64,000 nt of DNA from Helopsaltes ochotensis. Its lineage: Eukaryota; Chordata; Aves; Passeriformes; Locustellidae. Where the stretch lies: positions 351,012 to 415,011 of the forward strand of contig VXBM01000283.1 of the NCBI GenBank assembly GCA_013400155.1. Direction: 5' to 3'. The position numbers were made by a program, and so were the translations under genes. The stretch's first letter is position 1, and the number at the start of each line of letters is the position of its first letter. Below the pieces are notes generated by a model that was given only the letters and a program-made list of their open reading frames with translations, searched no databases and was not told the DNA's origin. This document shows positions 60,426-64,000 of the stretch, piece by piece.

Positions 60426-62057
60426 CTGGATACTTCCTTACATCAGGCAGATACCTCAGCATGAGAGAAGAATGGTAAAGCCTTTCCTCTTTCCCCCTCC
60501 CTCAACCTCTTCTCCCACTCCACTCAGTTGCTCAGAACTTAAATCTGTTTGACCCTTTGTGGACGAAAAGGGCAAGGTTTAACCTATGAATTTTGGTGAA
60601 TGTAAAATGAAAGTCATTCATGTGTGAAGAGCAGCCATATGATATGTAGATCACAAAATCACAGACCATGTAGGGCAGCCCGAATTTGTCATGGCTTTGG
60701 AACCAGGAGGAGATTTCAGTAGCTGAGAGGAGAAGAACAGATGATCATCACTCCCAAAAGAACTGTGTGTGACTGGCTTGGTCCAGGGGACAGAGATGCC
60801 AGCCAAACTGCAGCAGAGGAGGGAGGTGCAGGCAGGAAAAGATCTAGGTTACAGAGACAGCTTGGCAAAGTGAAGGCCTTATTAATCTGTTTTACAGAGG
60901 TTCAGAGAAATGGAGATTCAAGAGCAAACGTGCCAATATTGCAACTAACCCATGTTCCTGTTCTTCTTACATAGGTAGTTGCTTGATTGTAGCATTATAA
61001 AGTGTTTGTGTGCTTATGCAGGTAAGGGCTCAAGAAATGTCTCTTGCAAGGATTGCACACCACAGTAGGGGAAACGGTGGCAATCCAAAGCAGACTTATT
61101 TCCATATCCGGATATAAATCTCTTGCATAGAAACATTAATCTCTCTTTACCTGTCATGGAATTTGCAAAAGTGAGTGTCCAGTTCAGAATGGCACATATT
61201 TTTATCTTACCAAACATTTACAAACAGCAGAATATACATTTAATGCAGCTTTAATAAGAGGCTTAGACAAACACTTGCCATTCTTAGGGTGGGTTTGGAA
61301 AAATTCTATGAGTTGACAGTATCTCTAGTCTCACTTGTTCAGATAATAAGAAATTTTACTGAAATTGGTTCCGTTAGTATGCTGAAAACAAGCACCAACA
61401 AGTATTCATGCACTCTGCTCCTCCTTCTCTCTTTCTCCTTTCTGAAAACAAGCCAAGCAAAAAGCCCTCCTAGAAATTTTTTAGCACTGTTAATGTTTAT
61501 AGGAAGATGAACAGGCCTCAACATTGCCCATACTGAGTAAGTGTTAGAGTCTTGGTGGCTATGTGCAAATATTTTTTACTGCTGAGTTGCCATAAATGTC
61601 CTAGTTTTCTGAGGTCCCGTGTCTCAAGGCTCCAGCTGATGCTCAAAGCAGGGGTGCACTGTTTTGTACATCTGAGAAGCAGGTTATTTATTCAGACAAC
61701 AATTTCTACAGTGACAGATATCAGATGAACTAATTTGTTTAACAAGTGTTAGACATCCAAGATAGCTGATGAGCTCGCTCTCTGGGCACTATCAACTTTG
61801 TCCTTGGAAAGGCAATAAAGGCTCCTACAGAAGTATGTGGAAAAATGATATAATTCTGCGCACAGTTAGGCTCCACATTTTGATACCCATCTTGGAGAAG
61901 AAGATGGAAATGAAGGCACTGTGCCTCAGGTTGTTCAAGTGTTCATAGCCAGGCAATGCCTATATTCCTTCTACAGGGCTTGCAGAAGAAAGAAGAGGAC
62001 GGAAAGACCCCACAACCAAAATCTGTTTCCAAAGATCTGGTTATACAGATGGATGTG
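60426..62057. other. Non-coding DNA between duplication copies
   Basis: A pyrimidine-rich tract lies at about 60482-60528. TTTTACAGAGGTTCAGAGAAATGG near 60890 faintly resembles the MIR core but is too short to call. Nothing else is recognised. Confidence 0.42.
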
Positions 62058-62285
62058 GCAATGGCTTCCATCAAATATATATCTATTAATCTTTGTGGTG
62101 GTCATCTCAGCTTTCCTGACAAGAAGAGATCTGAGGCCTAATAGCCAAATGTGTTTCTAAAGATGATGCCAGAGCTAATGGCAGCTTTAAGAGTACTTTC
62201 AGAATGGGCCCTGTTTTCTACATTGAGTTGCACACACAGTTGCAATAGTGGAAAAAAATGCACAACTAGTCTTTTTTTCATGTTA
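62058..62285 (+). repeat. Local duplication, copy 2 (uninterrupted)
   Basis: This is continuous across the point where copy 1 carries an LTR: CTTTCCTGACAAGAAGAGATC, then GAGGCCTAATAGCC. After small gaps it aligns to the two flanks of the LTR in copy 1 joined with a single GGAAGA. The 61-codon frame ending here (61956-62141) has a splice-acceptor-like CTTCTACAG upstream but no family features. Confidence 0.7.
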
Positions 62286-64000
62286 CCACCACCACAATTC
62301 CTAGAGATAGACCATCTAGATATGTTGGTTGGATGTGCAGAAACATCCACATATTAAGTAGTGTGGGATCAAATGGAAGGCAGATCGTAAAATCCCTCTG
62401 AAAAGAAACAGCCTGTCAGTGACTGAACAGTTTTAAAGCTCCCTGTAACTGTACTGAACAAAGAAAATGCCTCCAAGATATTTTCATCCAGCTTCTGATA
62501 AGATAGCATGCTGTGTACTATGTTCAAAAGGATAATGTTTTCTCCCGAGTCAGCTTTTGCTGAGGAAAATAGTTACTTCCAGTTTTTTCTTGGAGCAGCT
62601 CAGAAGGAATGAGATTCTAGAAAGACTGCAGAAAAGGGTGGGGTGTCCTAAAGAGAACACTAACATGTTGAAAATGGAAACATGGAAAAATTTACTCCCT
62701 TGAATTGAAATGATTCTATTCTCATTTGGATATGATATAACTCAGCAAATTCCTTCTGTTTTCATAATCCTGACAATAGTTAAATTTCTCACTGTAAAGG
62801 AGGGAATTGTAAGACAGAGTTCCCTGAAAATCCCAGGAAGGTCTTCACAGTAAATGTAAGCAAATCATGGCTTTAGGTTTTTTTCTGATTTTTATTTGAG
62901 GGGGGAAAAGAAGAGTCACCCAGGAGATTTCTCAACTTTCCTCTCTGGAATAACTAATCCTTTGGTGGGCCAAATTTTTCTAAAGCATCAGCTAGAGTAG
63001 GAGCAATTAGGTCTGTCTGTTGTCATACTGAGCATTAATGATAGCCTCCCTCTTCTGATCATGGTTGCCTTTGTCACCAGAATTGTGTACATGTGTAGGA
63101 AAAAAACTGTAATTCCCATGTTCGTGTTACTCACTTGGGAGGTGTGTCTTTCTTCGTAGTGACAGCGGGTGGGAGCCACATCTGGTGACAATGACTCTGA
63201 GGGGTGCCTGAAGCAGGAACTGAGAAGAGGTCCAAGCTATAGAGAAGCCTCCCAACTTCTGCAGACATTTTTATCTCCTGTGGGTTTGGGGATCAGTGGG
63301 ACCAAGCTGGTAGTGTACAGTTTTGCTCTTCAGTTTCACAAATGCCACTGTTAATGCTGGTTTCATCAACAGCATCTCATGCTGACTGCCTCCCTTATTA
63401 TTTCTTCCCACAAGGATTTCTAGAGCTGCTTACAGCAAACTCAAAACAGTATAAAATACTTCAGACTCAATGACAGAATGAATACCATGTACTTCTTCAG
63501 GGACTAAGAATCTAAGGACATTGGCCCTTTCATTACTTGATACATAATCATTTTTCATTCTTTTCAAATACAGCTAAATTCAAGTCTTCAGAGAGAATAA
63601 TTTTGTCATTAAGAAGCTTTGAAGTGGGGTATAAATGAGAAGCCAGAAATCACAAGTATTTCTTTGCAAGCCCCCTAATAAAGAGCCATGTAGGAAAATT
63701 ATAGGCTGATCTAATGTAGCCCTTGAATGTGGCCAAACTGTAAGCACTCTCAAGAAACAGAGAGAGATATAGGGGGTGAAAAGCTTTAGTTGTGCCCAGT
63801 AGTTCTTCATCAGTCCAGAAGGAAATCCAGTCTCTCCTTGTTCTTTGGTTAGTACTTCGGATTTACCAGCATGAATTTTCTTCTGTTCATCAGAAGAAGC
63901 AGCAGCGGTTCTCAGTCTTGTTATGTATAAGTAGTGCCAACAGTATCTGCTGCCAATTCTGGCTTCTTTTGCATTGGTATCTGTCTTCTTAAATCAGACA
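62286..64000. other. AT-rich non-coding DNA to window end
   Basis: Nothing is recognised. T-rich and G-rich runs occur near 62878-62908. The last open frame (63792-63992) is unremarkable. Confidence 0.45.

Noticed and set aside
60650..60720. AAATCACAGACCATGTAGGGC, considered as a CR1 3' end.
   Set aside because: Only the short AATCACAGA word matches CR1. The following sequence does not.
1..64000. Bacterial or phage systems, CRISPR arrays, operons, rRNA.
   Set aside because: Nothing of the kind is present. Composition, repeat families and lack of dense coding show vertebrate nuclear DNA.

Overview
This window looks like avian nuclear DNA from a gene-poor, AT-rich, CpG-depleted interval. The bird assignment rests on CR1 retrotransposon fragments that read like avian CR1, on several LTRs in the style of bird endogenous retroviruses, on faint MIR-like relics, and on the low overall repeat content. 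I found no host protein-coding gene, rRNA, tRNA, CRISPR array or bacterial-type operon. About 130 short open frames are present. They fall on both strands in mutually overlapping frames, and only one of them (24556-24771, minus) encodes a recognisable protein, a CR1 reverse-transcriptase fragment. I treat the rest as chance.

Layout. 1-8 kb: unannotated AT-rich DNA with an LTR-like block (about 640-879), a minus-strand LTR (about 4920-5429) and a CpG-retaining patch with a CTCF-like site (about 6305-6451). 8-10.3 kb: an LTR-like block, a minus-strand CR1 fragment (8590-8760), a GC-richer stretch, and a plus-strand CR1 fragment (10075-10260). 16.3-17.3 kb: an A-rich microsatellite and a well-bounded 284-bp solo LTR. 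24-26.7 kb: the densest mobile-element cluster, an internally deleted minus-strand CR1 followed by a 1,448-bp minus-strand solo LTR with a 5-bp target duplication. 28.9-33.3 kb: two MIR-like relics, a perfect 26-bp palindrome, a 394-bp LTR and a paired forkhead motif. 36-54 kb: mostly unassigned, with simple repeats and two weaker LTR-like blocks. 59.8-62.3 kb: an old local duplication in which one copy was later split by a 346-bp solo LTR of the same family as the 17-kb one, while the other copy preserves the empty site.

The most informative result is that pair of related LTRs (16974-17257 plus; 59906-60251 minus). Each has a 6-bp target duplication, both begin TGT, and both end ATA instead of the usual ACA. 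No interacting gene system can be claimed here. The window is a record of retroelement insertion, deletion and decay, plus a few candidate regulatory motifs.
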